Shown in pieces: positions 14,808-23,260 of a stretch of 38,945 nt of DNA. The notes beneath the pieces are model-generated. The model ran no database searches. It saw only the letters and a program-made list of their open reading frames with translations, and had not been told where the DNA came from. The stretch lies in contig CASEIR010000028.1 of the NCBI GenBank assembly GCA_949287925.1, forward strand, positions 1 to 38,945, in the 5' to 3' direction. Every line of letters starts with the position of its first letter. Position 1 is the stretch's first letter. Position numbers and translations under genes: made by a program. The DNA comes from an uncultured Lachnospiraceae bacterium (GTDB lineage Bacteria > Bacillota > Clostridia > Lachnospirales > Lachnospiraceae).

Positions 14808-17477
14808 ATGAATATCCAATATAGCTATTCTTCAGCAGAGAAAAATGCCGCAGTCTGCAGAAAAGAACTGGATATGATACCAAACGGGAATTTTCGTTCC
14901 GCGGGGTATGAAGAATGTCAGAATATGCAGTTTTTCAGAATATATGGCATTACCAGGTTTTGGGAACATGAGGAAAACCTGAATGTCAGCACTCTGATTG
15001 GAGACATTTTGAACAGCTGTGTAAGACACGGCGTTCCATTTGCTTATGCAATAATTGGAGATAAAGACGGAATCCATGTGTATGCAGGGACAATCAAATT
15101 GTTGATGGAGGGACTCAGAACGTCCTATGAAGCCGCGTATCCGGGAATTGATATTGAGTATGTGGCGGAGAATCCGTTGAGAAGCGCACCAAGAGAGATC
15201 GGCGGTATGTTTACCGGCATCCCTTCAGATAAACTGGGAGCTGAAAAAAAGAGTTTTCAGATAGAAAATATTCTGCGGGGAATGATGGGAAAGAATTTTA
15301 CTTATGTAGTTCTGGCTTCCGGTATCAGCAATATTGCAGTCACACTAGGCCATGAACGGATACTGGAAGAGATGGAAGAGGTATTTTCCCTGATTACACA
15401 GACGGTTACTGGAGGTGCGCAAGGTAATTTGTCTGCCCAGAAACAGGATTTTCACAGTAAAAATTATTTTGAAAATCTTGAAAAAATGGAGGAATATCTT
15501 AAGAACGCCATTTCCAGAGGAATGTGGCGGGTAAACGGATATTATGCGGCGGATAATCCGATGGATGCCAGACGGCTTGGAAATATTATAAAAGCGAGTT
15601 TTTCAGGGGAAGAGTCCAAGCCAGAACCGTTTCGTGTCATGGAATACAATTCTATAAAAGATGTTGTTTCCAATATGTACATGATGGCGGATCTAATAGA
15701 GAATCAGGAGATGCATCCGCTGGGGCGCTGGCACAGAGATGGATTTGCGCAGGACATTACATTGTATATTTATAGGTTTCAGACATTATTAAGTAGTGAT
15801 CAATTGGCGGTTCTATGCCAGCTGCCGCTGAAAGAATTTCCCGGCTATTATGTGGATGAATATGTAGAGTTTGATGTTTCGAACAGAACAAGGAATACAT
15901 TAGATCATCCGGTTCCGATCGGGGATATCTGTACGGCGGGAAGAAAAAGCGGGCAGAATGTTGAGAACCGCTATTGCCTGGAAAAAAATGATTTTACCAG
16001 ACATGCGCTGATCATCGGCATTACCGGTGGAGGAAAGACAAATACATCAAAGTCTATCTTGAATACTTTGTGGAATGCAGAACCTCTGCGGGACCGGGTT
16101 CCGTTCATGGTTATTGAATCTGCGAAGAGAGAATATTGGGAACTGTGTAATCTCAAAGGGTTTGAGGATATTCTGGTATTTACACTTGGAGCGGAAGCCT
16201 CCAATAGTTCGGTGAAGTACCGGATTAATCCGTTTGAGACGATTCCGGGAATATCACTACAGACCCATATCGATTATCTGCTGTCAACTTTTAAGGCAGC
16301 TTTCGACTTATATCCTCCTATGCCGTATATTCTGGAAAAGGCGGTTTATGAAATCTACAGCGACAGAGGATGGGACGTTGTAGAAAATATAAACGAATAT
16401 GGATTGACAGAGTATCCGACACTGACGGATCTTTATAATAAAATTGATGTCATTGTAGATGATATGGGCTATCATCAGGAGGTTCAGTCGAATGTTAAGG
16501 CGGCGCTGCAAGCGAGAGTCTATTCTTTGATGATCGGCGGAAAAGGTGCCATGTTGAATACGCCGAAATCTGTGCCGATACAGGAATTGCTGTCGCGGCC
16601 GGCAGTGATGGAACTGGAAGATCTGGGAGATGATGAGACCAAATCGTTTGTGATAGGTATTCTGCTTGTTCAGTTATATGAATATCGTAAATCGTTAATG
16701 ACGAAAGGCAGTAAAAACTTGTCGCACATTCTGATGATTGAAGAAGCCCACCGTTTGTTGAAGAATGTTTCAGAAGGAGGCGAAGGAGGAAATACCCGTG
16801 CAAAGTCTGTGGAGTTTTTTTGCAATCTGCTTGCGGAGATCCGTACTTTTGGGCAGGGAATTATTATTGCAGATCAGATACCGACCAAGATTGCTCCGGA
16901 TACCATAAAGAATACCAATCTGAAGATTGTTCACAGAACCGTTGCGTTGGAAGACCGGGAGGTGATGGGAAGAGCAATGAATATGAATGAGGATCAGATA
17001 GAATATCTGAGTTCTCTCCGCAGAGGGTATGCGGCAGTATATTCGGAAGGCGATAATAAACCAAAGTGTGTGAAGCTGCCTCTTGTGCAGGCTTTTTATG
17101 AAAAAGAAAGGGCAGAAGTGCTCCGTGAAGTTCAACAAAAGGTACAGAATATTGCCAGAGGATACGATGAAGTGATCCGGCATCATGAGGGATGTTCTTA
17201 TTGCGAGGAACGATGCAGACACTATGAACGAGTGAAAGAATATATAGATCAAAAAGTAGCCGTGAGCAAAGTGCTGGAGAAGTGGGAAGCGCGGGGATAT
17301 GTGCCATCGGCACTGGACGCTTTTCTCCGCTCCGCGTTAATGCAGGGGCTGCAAAAAGGGAATGAGTTTACAGACAGATGCTGCATTGGTTATGTGCTGC
17401 AGCAAAAAAAAGATCTGAATGATGGCCAGTGTCAGAAAATACTGGCTAATTATTTAAGATACATAAACATACAATGA
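14808..17477 (+). CDS. HerA/DUF87-type ATP-binding protein with a C-terminal Cys/His cluster
   Basis: An 889-residue P-loop ATPase of the HerA-FtsK group. Residues 1-380 are a non-catalytic N-terminal region. Walker A is GITGGGKT (404-411), with an adjacent TNTSKS helix, and Walker B is ILMIEEAH (about 641-648). A sensor-like stretch follows (GQGIIIADQIPTKIAPDTIKNTNLK is the region, near 685-709), then the HerA-type end (DREVMGRAMN, SSLRRGYAAVYSEG). Near residue 796 is a CxxCxxxCxH cluster (CSYCEERCRH) likely to bind metal. HerA relatives are hexameric DNA translocases, often with nucleases, but no nuclease is visible here. The start is the ATG at 14808 (AGAGG 8 bases before), not the GTG at 14799. 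Confidence 0.85.
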   Translation: MNIQYSYSSAEKNAAVCRKELDMIPNGNFRSAGYEECQNMQFFRIYGITRFWEHEENLNVSTLIGDILNSCVRHGVPFAYAIIGDKDGIHVYAGTIKLLMEGLRTSYEAAYPGIDIEYVAENPLRSAPREIGGMFTGIPSDKLGAEKKSFQIENILRGMMGKNFTYVVLASGISNIAVTLGHERILEEMEEVFSLITQTVTGGAQGNLSAQKQDFHSKNYFENLEKMEEYLKNAISRGMWRVNGYYAADNPMDARRLGNIIKASFSGEESKPEPFRVMEYNSIKDVVSNMYMMADLIENQEMHPLGRWHRDGFAQDITLYIYRFQTLLSSDQLAVLCQLPLKEFPGYYVDEYVEFDVSNRTRNTLDHPVPIGDICTAGRKSGQNVENRYCLEKNDFTRHALIIGITGGGKTNTSKSILNTLWNAEPLRDRVPFMVIESAKREYWELCNLKGFEDILVFTLGAEASNSSVKYRINPFETIPGISLQTHIDYLLSTFKAAFDLYPPMPYILEKAVYEIYSDRGWDVVENINEYGLTEYPTLTDLYNKIDVIVDDMGYHQEVQSNVKAALQARVYSLMIGGKGAMLNTPKSVPIQELLSRPAVMELEDLGDDETKSFVIGILLVQLYEYRKSLMTKGSKNLSHILMIEEAHRLLKNVSEGGEGGNTRAKSVEFFCNLLAEIRTFGQGIIIADQIPTKIAPDTIKNTNLKIVHRTVALEDREVMGRAMNMNEDQIEYLSSLRRGYAAVYSEGDNKPKCVKLPLVQAFYEKERAEVLREVQQKVQNIARGYDEVIRHHEGCSYCEERCRHYERVKEYIDQKVAVSKVLEKWEARGYVPSALDAFLRSALMQGLQKGNEFTDRCCIGYVLQQKKDLNDGQCQKILANYLRYINIQ

Positions 17478-17490
17478 GGAGGATATTGAT

Positions 17491-19218
17491 ATGGCAGAAG
17501 TAACATCCATTCATCCGGCTGACTTAAGAGCGATTGAAAATAACCTGGGCGCAATCCACAATGATCTTCAAACATTGGATCGGGGTGTGGACAATGTAAA
17601 TAATAATGTCAGAGTCGTTTATGATGAAGTGGGAAAACTGGCGCAGGAATTTCAGGATTTTGTAAGTGTCCAGATCAGGGCGAACCGTTTAAGCCAGGCA
17701 GAAGTGCGACTGGTGAAGATACGGCAGGAATTGGAGAAAAAATTTGGACATTATGATATCGTAAGACGTACGACGACAGGTATCCTTCAGGCAGATGACC
17801 TGGGGATTGTAAAAAAAGATACGATTAGCACCGCTACAGAGGAGTTGATGATTTCCACCCCTAATTATTGGCTCGCACCCTGCTTGGTTGCGCTGGCGGC
17901 ATGGATTAACGATCAGCCTGAACTTGCAGAAAAAGCTCTCAAAGAAGGAATTAAAAGAAACGATGAGAAAACGTCGCTGTTCTTTGCACTGATCTGCAGA
18001 AGAGCGGACAGAAAGGCGGCCTGCCTGAAATGGACACAGCGGTATCTGGCAAATCAGGATGAAGAAAATTTAGATAGAAAGACTATAATTATTTTAGATG
18101 CATTTGCAAGCGGCCTGCTGGGCGCAGATTCGGAAGGCGTGATCTCCAGACAGATGACGGAATGGCTGGAACATCTGGCGGAAAAACCTGGATTTGTGGA
18201 ACAGCAGACGGCTCAGTGGTCAGATGCCATTAATTTGAAGAGAAAACCGATAGATGATTCTTCTTATACATATCTGAAAAAATACAGTAAGACATGGCCG
18301 ATTCTGGAAGATGTTCTGGAAGGGGCGTATTTGCATGCAGAAATACTGGAGTATTTTACGAATATTTTTGAGCAGGAGCCGTCAAATGATACGGTGAAGG
18401 TTCAGCTGGATGAAATCCTGAATAGTCTTGTTGTAGATTTTGATGATGAAGAACTGCCGCTGCGAAGAGAAGAAAAGTTTGAACAATTTGTTGTGGATTT
18501 TGAAGGAGATGAGAATCGGGCCCGGCAGAATATGCAGGTGGAGCAGAGTGCGTTTGACACACACAAAGATTTTACGCAGCTTTTGACAGATGCGGCGATG
18601 AAACCGGAAAGTTCCAATGCAAGTGTTTCTACGCAGAAGTTCTCAATAGCCTTGTCCAAAGAATGGGTCAGCAATGCATATAATGACGTTGTGGCGAAAA
18701 ACAGGATTAAGATACCCAATGAAATTGAAATTAATGTGGATACCTTCAATGATAAAACAACAGACGGACAGAATGAAGGAGAACTGATTGCGAAGTTTGG
18801 AGCGCTTGTGGACCAAGAAAAAGCAGGAGCGCTTGCCCAGTGCGCTTTGACATCTTTTGATAATTTTTGTTTGTACGGGGGCGGAGTGATAGCTGCTATC
18901 GGTGTATTTATGCTTGCTTCTGGAAACATGTTCTTGGGACTGATCGCCATTATTGCCGGAATCGGCATGATTCTTAATCATTTCTCTAAAAAGAAAAAAA
19001 TTGAGGTTAACCGCCAGAATATAGAGGCACAGTTTGAACAAAAGAGAACCAATGGATCACAGATCATACGGGCAACCCTGGCGGAAGTGGTTGATTTTCG
19101 AAGCGAATTCGCAGAGAAAGACGCAGAAAGCCAGAAGGTGGTTGATTTCTTGGAACAGATTTCTCCGGATCAGTATGTGAGAAAGCTTTCAGATTCCAAT
19201 AGAAGAATCAAGGTTTAA
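17491..19218 (+). CDS. coiled-coil protein with a C-terminal membrane hairpin, unknown function (accessory operon)
   Basis: A 575-residue protein of no family I recognise. Residues about 8-70 have heptad-like spacing of hydrophobics (AIENNLGAIHNDLQTL and onwards), typical of a coiled coil. Residues 85-330 are helical and could be repeat-like (an LAPCLVALAAWINDQPELAE segment resembles a TPR-type helix pair). Near residues 450-500 a strongly hydrophobic stretch forms two membrane segments (YGGGVIAAIGVFMLA and LGLIAIIAGIGMIL), followed by a KKKK stop. A last soluble helix region ends the protein. GAGGAGG precedes the ATG by 8 bases. Size and position between the two ATPases suggest a membrane scaffold or adaptor, which is inference. 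Confidence 0.72.
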   Translation: MAEVTSIHPADLRAIENNLGAIHNDLQTLDRGVDNVNNNVRVVYDEVGKLAQEFQDFVSVQIRANRLSQAEVRLVKIRQELEKKFGHYDIVRRTTTGILQADDLGIVKKDTISTATEELMISTPNYWLAPCLVALAAWINDQPELAEKALKEGIKRNDEKTSLFFALICRRADRKAACLKWTQRYLANQDEENLDRKTIIILDAFASGLLGADSEGVISRQMTEWLEHLAEKPGFVEQQTAQWSDAINLKRKPIDDSSYTYLKKYSKTWPILEDVLEGAYLHAEILEYFTNIFEQEPSNDTVKVQLDEILNSLVVDFDDEELPLRREEKFEQFVVDFEGDENRARQNMQVEQSAFDTHKDFTQLLTDAAMKPESSNASVSTQKFSIALSKEWVSNAYNDVVAKNRIKIPNEIEINVDTFNDKTTDGQNEGELIAKFGALVDQEKAGALAQCALTSFDNFCLYGGGVIAAIGVFMLASGNMFLGLIAIIAGIGMILNHFSKKKKIEVNRQNIEAQFEQKRTNGSQIIRATLAEVVDFRSEFAEKDAESQKVVDFLEQISPDQYVRKLSDSNRRIKV

Positions 19219-19230
19219 GGAGGAAGAGTC

Positions 19231-19605
19231 ATGGATGCAAAAACCAGAGCAAATTTTATTAATTCTGTTGCAGGCGGACAGAATATCCCCTGTCCCAACT
19301 GTAATGCGTTAAATGAACCCGATTCAAAATTTTGTGCTATCTGCGGGAAACCGCTGGTTAAGAAAATGGAAGAAGCGGCTGCAACGGATTTCAAACCGGA
19401 GGATAAGGCAGTTCCGAATCAAGCGGTTCCGTTCCAGCCGATTCAAAAGGAAGCATCGCCGGTAAAAAAAGAAGTTGTCCAGGAACCGGTGAAGAAACCA
19501 GTACAAAGAGTAGTGTACCAGGAGCCGGAAAGTGTATTTGCGGAAGGTCTGCCATCCTGGGATGTGGAACCGCCGCAGGTTATGGTTAGGAGGAAACGTA
19601 AATGA
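19231..19605 (+). CDS. small zinc-ribbon protein (accessory operon)
   Basis: A 124-residue protein with a zinc ribbon at residues about 17-36 (CPNCN...CAICG, two CxxC knuckles). The rest is a Pro/Lys/Val-rich, probably unstructured tail (repeated KKEVVQEPVKKPVQ pattern), with no membrane segment. AAGGAGG lies 7 bases before the ATG. Its stop overlaps the next start as ATGA, so the two are translationally coupled. It is the only soluble one of the four zinc-ribbon proteins in the block and could be a cytosolic adaptor. Confidence 0.75.
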   Translation: MDAKTRANFINSVAGGQNIPCPNCNALNEPDSKFCAICGKPLVKKMEEAAATDFKPEDKAVPNQAVPFQPIQKEASPVKKEVVQEPVKKPVQRVVYQEPESVFAEGLPSWDVEPPQVMVRRKRK

Positions 19606-20051
19606 TATCAGTACCTCATACATATTCGGAATGGGTGACAGTTCTGGATATATTTAAAGAAAGATCGAATGACGCAGAAATCTTAGAAGTGATGAAGCAG
19701 GGGACGATTGAATGGCAATCCGGCGTTGCGGAACGATTTTCAAAAAGATTGATTGATGCGGTTAATTTTAGAATGAATGCGGCGTCTGATAAATTTCAAA
19801 AAGATTATGGCAGGTCTTACGGTGCAGAAGGTGCTATTGTACAAGCACTGCTCGCGTTGAGAAAAGAGATGTCATTTCTCGTCCAGGCAATCAACCTTCC
19901 GGCGTTGCCGGATAAAGACAGACAGCATTACTTGCAGCTGGTTATTGATCAGGCAAACACAATGCAGAAATCGCTGGAAGACAGCGCAAAAAAAGACCGA
20001 AGTGGGAAAATGGCCAGCATTGTCAGAAATCATAAGGTGAATGCCATTTAG
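19602..20051 (+). CDS. small helical protein of unknown function (accessory operon)
   Basis: A 149-residue, apparently all-helical, soluble protein with no recognised domain. The only notable features are a W-x-S pattern near the N-terminus (EWVTVLDIF, IEWQSGVAERF) and a basic end (KKDRSGKMASIVRNHK). The ATG overlaps the previous stop by 4 bases (ATGA) and is preceded by AGGAGG 8 bases upstream. It sits directly before the AAA+ ATPase (15 bp), so it may be a partner or substrate adaptor for that enzyme. Confidence 0.68.
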   Translation: MISVPHTYSEWVTVLDIFKERSNDAEILEVMKQGTIEWQSGVAERFSKRLIDAVNFRMNAASDKFQKDYGRSYGAEGAIVQALLALRKEMSFLVQAINLPALPDKDRQHYLQLVIDQANTMQKSLEDSAKKDRSGKMASIVRNHKVNAI

Positions 20052-20066
20052 AAAGAAGGAAAAACG

Positions 20067-21644
20067 ATGAGTGATATTTTTGAAAGTAAGGAGCTTCTAA
20101 AGAGATATTCTATTGCAAGAATTCCTTTTATCTCCATTAATACAATTGAACCTGGCCGTACTTTGGACGCTCTGAAAGAAATTGCGGAGGATCTGCAGCT
20201 TCCGTTTTATGCTCACTCGCTTACCAAAGGAGTCTATGACATCGCTACGGACAAACCTCTGAGTGATGATAAGTCTATTTATGGTGCGATTGATTTCATG
20301 ACTGAGCAGATGAAACGGAAGCAATATCTGACGATCATTCTGACAGAAGTGCCGGATCTGAGCACTGAAAACAGTGATTCCAAACAGATTCTTGCATTGG
20401 TGAATCTTGCGAATGAGTCTGGCGGGGTAGTTATGGTCCTTACAAATAACAGTGTATGGAATCAGCTGCAAAGACAGGGAATGACCATTAAAATCGATCT
20501 TCCGAATGAAGATGAAATGTATTCCATTATTAAGGAATACATAGATGATTACCGGAATGAAATCCCGATTGAATGGGACAACACTGATATAAGAGAAGCG
20601 GCATCTACGCTGTCAGGAGTTACACGAATTGAAGCGGAGAATGTAATTGCGGCACTGATTGCCAATAAATGTATCAGAAAATCAGATATGGACGAGATTC
20701 GTTATGCAAAAGACAGACTGTTTTCGGATATATCGGGACTGGAAAAAATTGATGTGGATGAAAGTGTGAAGGACGTAGGAGGTCTGGAGGGACTTAGAAA
20801 GTGGCTGAATGAAAAAAAGGAACTTCTGACCCCGGAAAAGAGAGATGAACTTCGCGCAAAAGGACTCCAGTCACCAAGAGGAATTCTGCTGGTCGGAGTT
20901 CCCGGATGCGGGAAGTCTCTTTCGGCGAAATCTATATCAGCAAATTGGAAATTGCCATTGTATCGTCTGGATTTTGCGACTGTTCAGGGAAGTTATGTGG
21001 GGCAGTCGGAACAGCAGCTGAAGGATGCGCTGACGACAGCAGAGAATGTATCTCCTTGTATATTATGGATCGACGAAATTGAAAAGGGACTTTCAGGAGC
21101 GACATCCGGAGCAGGCGACGGCGGTGTCTCTACAAGGATGGTGGGACAGTTCCTGTTCTGGATGCAGGAATGTAAAAAACAGGTTTTTGTTGTGGCTACA
21201 GCGAATGATGTGTCAATGCTTCCTTCGGAATTGCTGCGGAGAGGCCGGTTTGATGAGTTGTTCTTTGTAGATCTGCCGACAGCCGTTGAAAGAAGAGAGA
21301 TTCTGGCGCTCTATATGAGAAAATATTTAGGTCTTGAGTTTACAGGCCCATTTGCTGATCAGATTGTAGAAATCAGCGAAGGCTTTACAGGGGCGGATCT
21401 GGAATCGACAGTCAGAGACCTTGCGTATCGTTCAATTGCGAATGAAAATTTTGTTTTGAGTACAGAAAATATAATAACGGCATTTAATAATGTGGTTCCG
21501 TTATCTCAGACAAGCCCGGAGAAGATCGAGTCTATCAGAGACTGGGGAAAAGAACGTGCAGTACCTGCTTCTGGAAAACCGATCGGAGGAGAAGAACTGG
21601 CGCTGAAAAAGAACGGGCCAAAGACCCGAAAAGTATTGGTATAA
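20067..21644 (+). CDS. Ycf46-like AAA+ ATPase without protease domain (accessory operon)
   Basis: A 525-residue ATPase. The N-terminal 215 residues form a degenerate P-loop-like domain without Walker A, followed by a helical segment, then a complete AAA module. That module has Walker A GVPGCGKS (277-284), Walker B ILWIDEIE (Asp336), sensor 1 VVATAND (about 375-382), arginine fingers LLRRGRFD (389-396) and GFTGADLES in the lid. This degenerate-plus-active two-domain layout is that of Ycf46-type proteins of plastids and cyanobacteria. It resembles FtsH in the AAA part but has no HExxH or membrane segment. It probably remodels proteins; the target is unknown. GAAGGA precedes the ATG. Confidence 0.85.
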   Translation: MSDIFESKELLKRYSIARIPFISINTIEPGRTLDALKEIAEDLQLPFYAHSLTKGVYDIATDKPLSDDKSIYGAIDFMTEQMKRKQYLTIILTEVPDLSTENSDSKQILALVNLANESGGVVMVLTNNSVWNQLQRQGMTIKIDLPNEDEMYSIIKEYIDDYRNEIPIEWDNTDIREAASTLSGVTRIEAENVIAALIANKCIRKSDMDEIRYAKDRLFSDISGLEKIDVDESVKDVGGLEGLRKWLNEKKELLTPEKRDELRAKGLQSPRGILLVGVPGCGKSLSAKSISANWKLPLYRLDFATVQGSYVGQSEQQLKDALTTAENVSPCILWIDEIEKGLSGATSGAGDGGVSTRMVGQFLFWMQECKKQVFVVATANDVSMLPSELLRRGRFDELFFVDLPTAVERREILALYMRKYLGLEFTGPFADQIVEISEGFTGADLESTVRDLAYRSIANENFVLSTENIITAFNNVVPLSQTSPEKIESIRDWGKERAVPASGKPIGGEELALKKNGPKTRKVLV

Positions 21645-21656
21645 CCGAGTGGAGGC

Positions 21657-21698
21657 GGCACGGAAGAGGCAGGTGGATTATCTGGGTGCTTCCGTGTC
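21657..21698 (+). other. hairpin inside the accessory operon
   Basis: CACGGAAG (21659-21666) pairs with CTTCCGTG (21689-21696), extended by G-T at the base, around a 22-base loop, starting 12 bases after the AAA+ stop codon. There is no T tract, so it looks more like an mRNA processing or stability element than a terminator. Confidence 0.5.
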
Positions 21699-21771
21699 TG
21701 TTGTCATAAATATATGTAACCAGCGATAGGAAACGGGGAACAGAAACGATAGAAATCAGGAGGATACTAAT

Positions 21772-22269
21772 ATGCCTAGGCCAATGCTGAGAAACCCTCA
21801 GAAAAGTGAAACACAAACCAATAATATATTGAGCGCCACTTATAACCCGCAGCAAAAACAGAAGTTGCAGCAGATAGATAAAATGAAATCAGATCGACTG
21901 CTCAGAAAGACACGCTCAAAGGCGTATATGGATGCCCTTCACAGGCTGGATGCAGGAGGACATGTTCATAATCAACAGAAAGTAAATGAAATTATCCATA
22001 CAATAAAACAAGAGTTTCCTGAAATTGAACTTGCAGGAATCCTGCTGGGATATGTGTCTGTTTGTTATCTTGGGAAACCTTATGAAGTTCATACACTGGA
22101 TATATCCGGAGAGATTATCGAACATTTCAAATCAGGGCAGACGCTGCCAAATGGATTGGAAAAAGCTAGAAGTATTGCCATTCGCGGCGGATATGATTTT
22201 ATTGAAGTATATGTGGATTGCTGCCGTGCTGTCAGCGCAAACGGAACGGTAGCAGTTATTCCCTGCTAG
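21772..22269 (+). CDS. 165-residue protein of unknown function (accessory operon)
   Basis: Not recognised. The first 70 residues are polar, basic and rich in Gln/Lys, probably extended or helical (QKQKLQQIDKMKSDRLLRK). The C-terminal 90 residues look like a compact alpha/beta domain (ELAGILLGYVSVCYLG, HTLDISGEIIEHF, YDFIEVYVDCC). The protein contains a CC pair near residue 154 and ends in a cysteine (AVIPC). No membrane segment. AGGAGG lies 7 bases before the ATG. A 127-bp gap with a hairpin separates it from the AAA+ gene, the largest gap in the block. Confidence 0.68.
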   Translation: MPRPMLRNPQKSETQTNNILSATYNPQQKQKLQQIDKMKSDRLLRKTRSKAYMDALHRLDAGGHVHNQQKVNEIIHTIKQEFPEIELAGILLGYVSVCYLGKPYEVHTLDISGEIIEHFKSGQTLPNGLEKARSIAIRGGYDFIEVYVDCCRAVSANGTVAVIPC

Positions 22270-22305
22270 CTTATAGATAAAACAGCGTGGGAGGAGAATC
22301 GAATT

Positions 22306-23193
22306 ATGAAATGTAAGAACTGTGGAGCAAAATTAAGTGAACAGGCAAGATTCTGCAATCAATGCGGGACTCCGGTAGAAGCGGAAGCTGAAAAAGAAAA
22401 TGACGTTTTGTTTGAAACAGAAGCAATGAAAGAAAGTGAAACAGAGCCGAAGAATCAAGGAAGTAAAGACTTTGGTAATTTGAAGAAAAATTGGAAAGAT
22501 CGGTATACATTTCTTGCGCTTGCCGTAATTTTGATTATATCCGGAGGAATTGGATTTGCAGTGAAGATGATAAGAGATAACCAGGATGTACAGACGGATA
22601 TGACAGCGGAGAACAGTCAGGATTACACAGATGAAGATGCGGATGACGGTGCGGCTGAACAGACAGGCAGTCAGGATGAAGAGGAATATGATGCATTCGA
22701 TGAAAAAGAAGAGGAAAAAGAACCTGTATATGATGTGACGGAAGGAGGCATACATACATATAGTTTTGTGATAGAAGACTGTACATGGACAGAGGCTTTT
22801 TATAAGGCGAAGCAGGCAGGCGGATATCTGGTCCATATTAACAGCGCCCAGGAATATCAGTATTTGTTATCTGAGATTCAGCAGAATGGCTATAATAATA
22901 TACAATTTAGGGTTGGAGGAAGACGTGATCCGGACAGTACGGAATACTATTGGGTGGACAATAATAACACAACATATGGCGAAGTGTTAAACAGTCCGGA
23001 ATACTGGGCGGCAGGTGAATGGATGCAGGGCGAACCAAGTTTTAGAGACGGAGATATAGAGGAAAATTGTCTGGATTTTTATTTCCTGAAAAAAGAAAAC
23101 CGATGGATTTGGAATGATGTGCCGGATGATATTCTTTCAGTTGTGCCAAATTACAGTGGCAAGCTGGGATACATCATAGAGTTTGAAGATTAG
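22306..23193 (+). CDS. zinc ribbon + single membrane segment + C-type-lectin-like domain (accessory operon)
   Basis: A 295-residue protein. A zinc ribbon occupies residues 3-22 (CKNCG...CNQCG). A basic stretch (KKNWKDR) precedes one membrane segment (about 68-89), which by the positive-inside rule puts the ribbon inside and the C-terminus outside. An Asp/Glu-rich linker (about 95-140) leads to a C-type-lectin-like fold (147-293), with [21 protein letters not shown] at the first helices and WND at 269-271. The classical disulfide cysteines are mostly absent. Bacterial lectin-fold domains bind proteins or glycans. The N-terminal half is paralogous to that of the next gene. GGAGGAG precedes the ATG. 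Confidence 0.82.
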   Translation: MKCKNCGAKLSEQARFCNQCGTPVEAEAEKENDVLFETEAMKESETEPKNQGSKDFGNLKKNWKDRYTFLALAVILIISGGIGFAVKMIRDNQDVQTDMTAENSQDYTDEDADDGAAEQTGSQDEEEYDAFDEKEEEKEPVYDVTEGGIHTYSFVIEDCTWTEAFYKAKQAGGYLVHINSAQEYQYLLSEIQQNGYNNIQFRVGGRRDPDSTEYYWVDNNNTTYGEVLNSPEYWAAGEWMQGEPSFRDGDIEENCLDFYFLKKENRWIWNDVPDDILSVVPNYSGKLGYIIEFED

Positions 23194-23260
23194 ATAATGG
23201 GTGTTTTGAAAAAATCATAGGGATCATTCAAGACGGAGAACGGGATTAGGAGTAAGAAAG

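Noticed and set aside
13886-20051. Classical HerA-nuclease or restriction-type defence system
   Set aside because: I looked for nuclease signatures (PD-ExK, HNH, NurA-like, Sir2, TIR) in the block's products and saw none, so no named system is assigned.
20067-21644. Reading the AAA+ protein of the accessory block as a second FtsH
   Set aside because: The AAA module is similar, but there is no HExxH protease site and no N-terminal membrane segment; the N-terminal half is a different domain.
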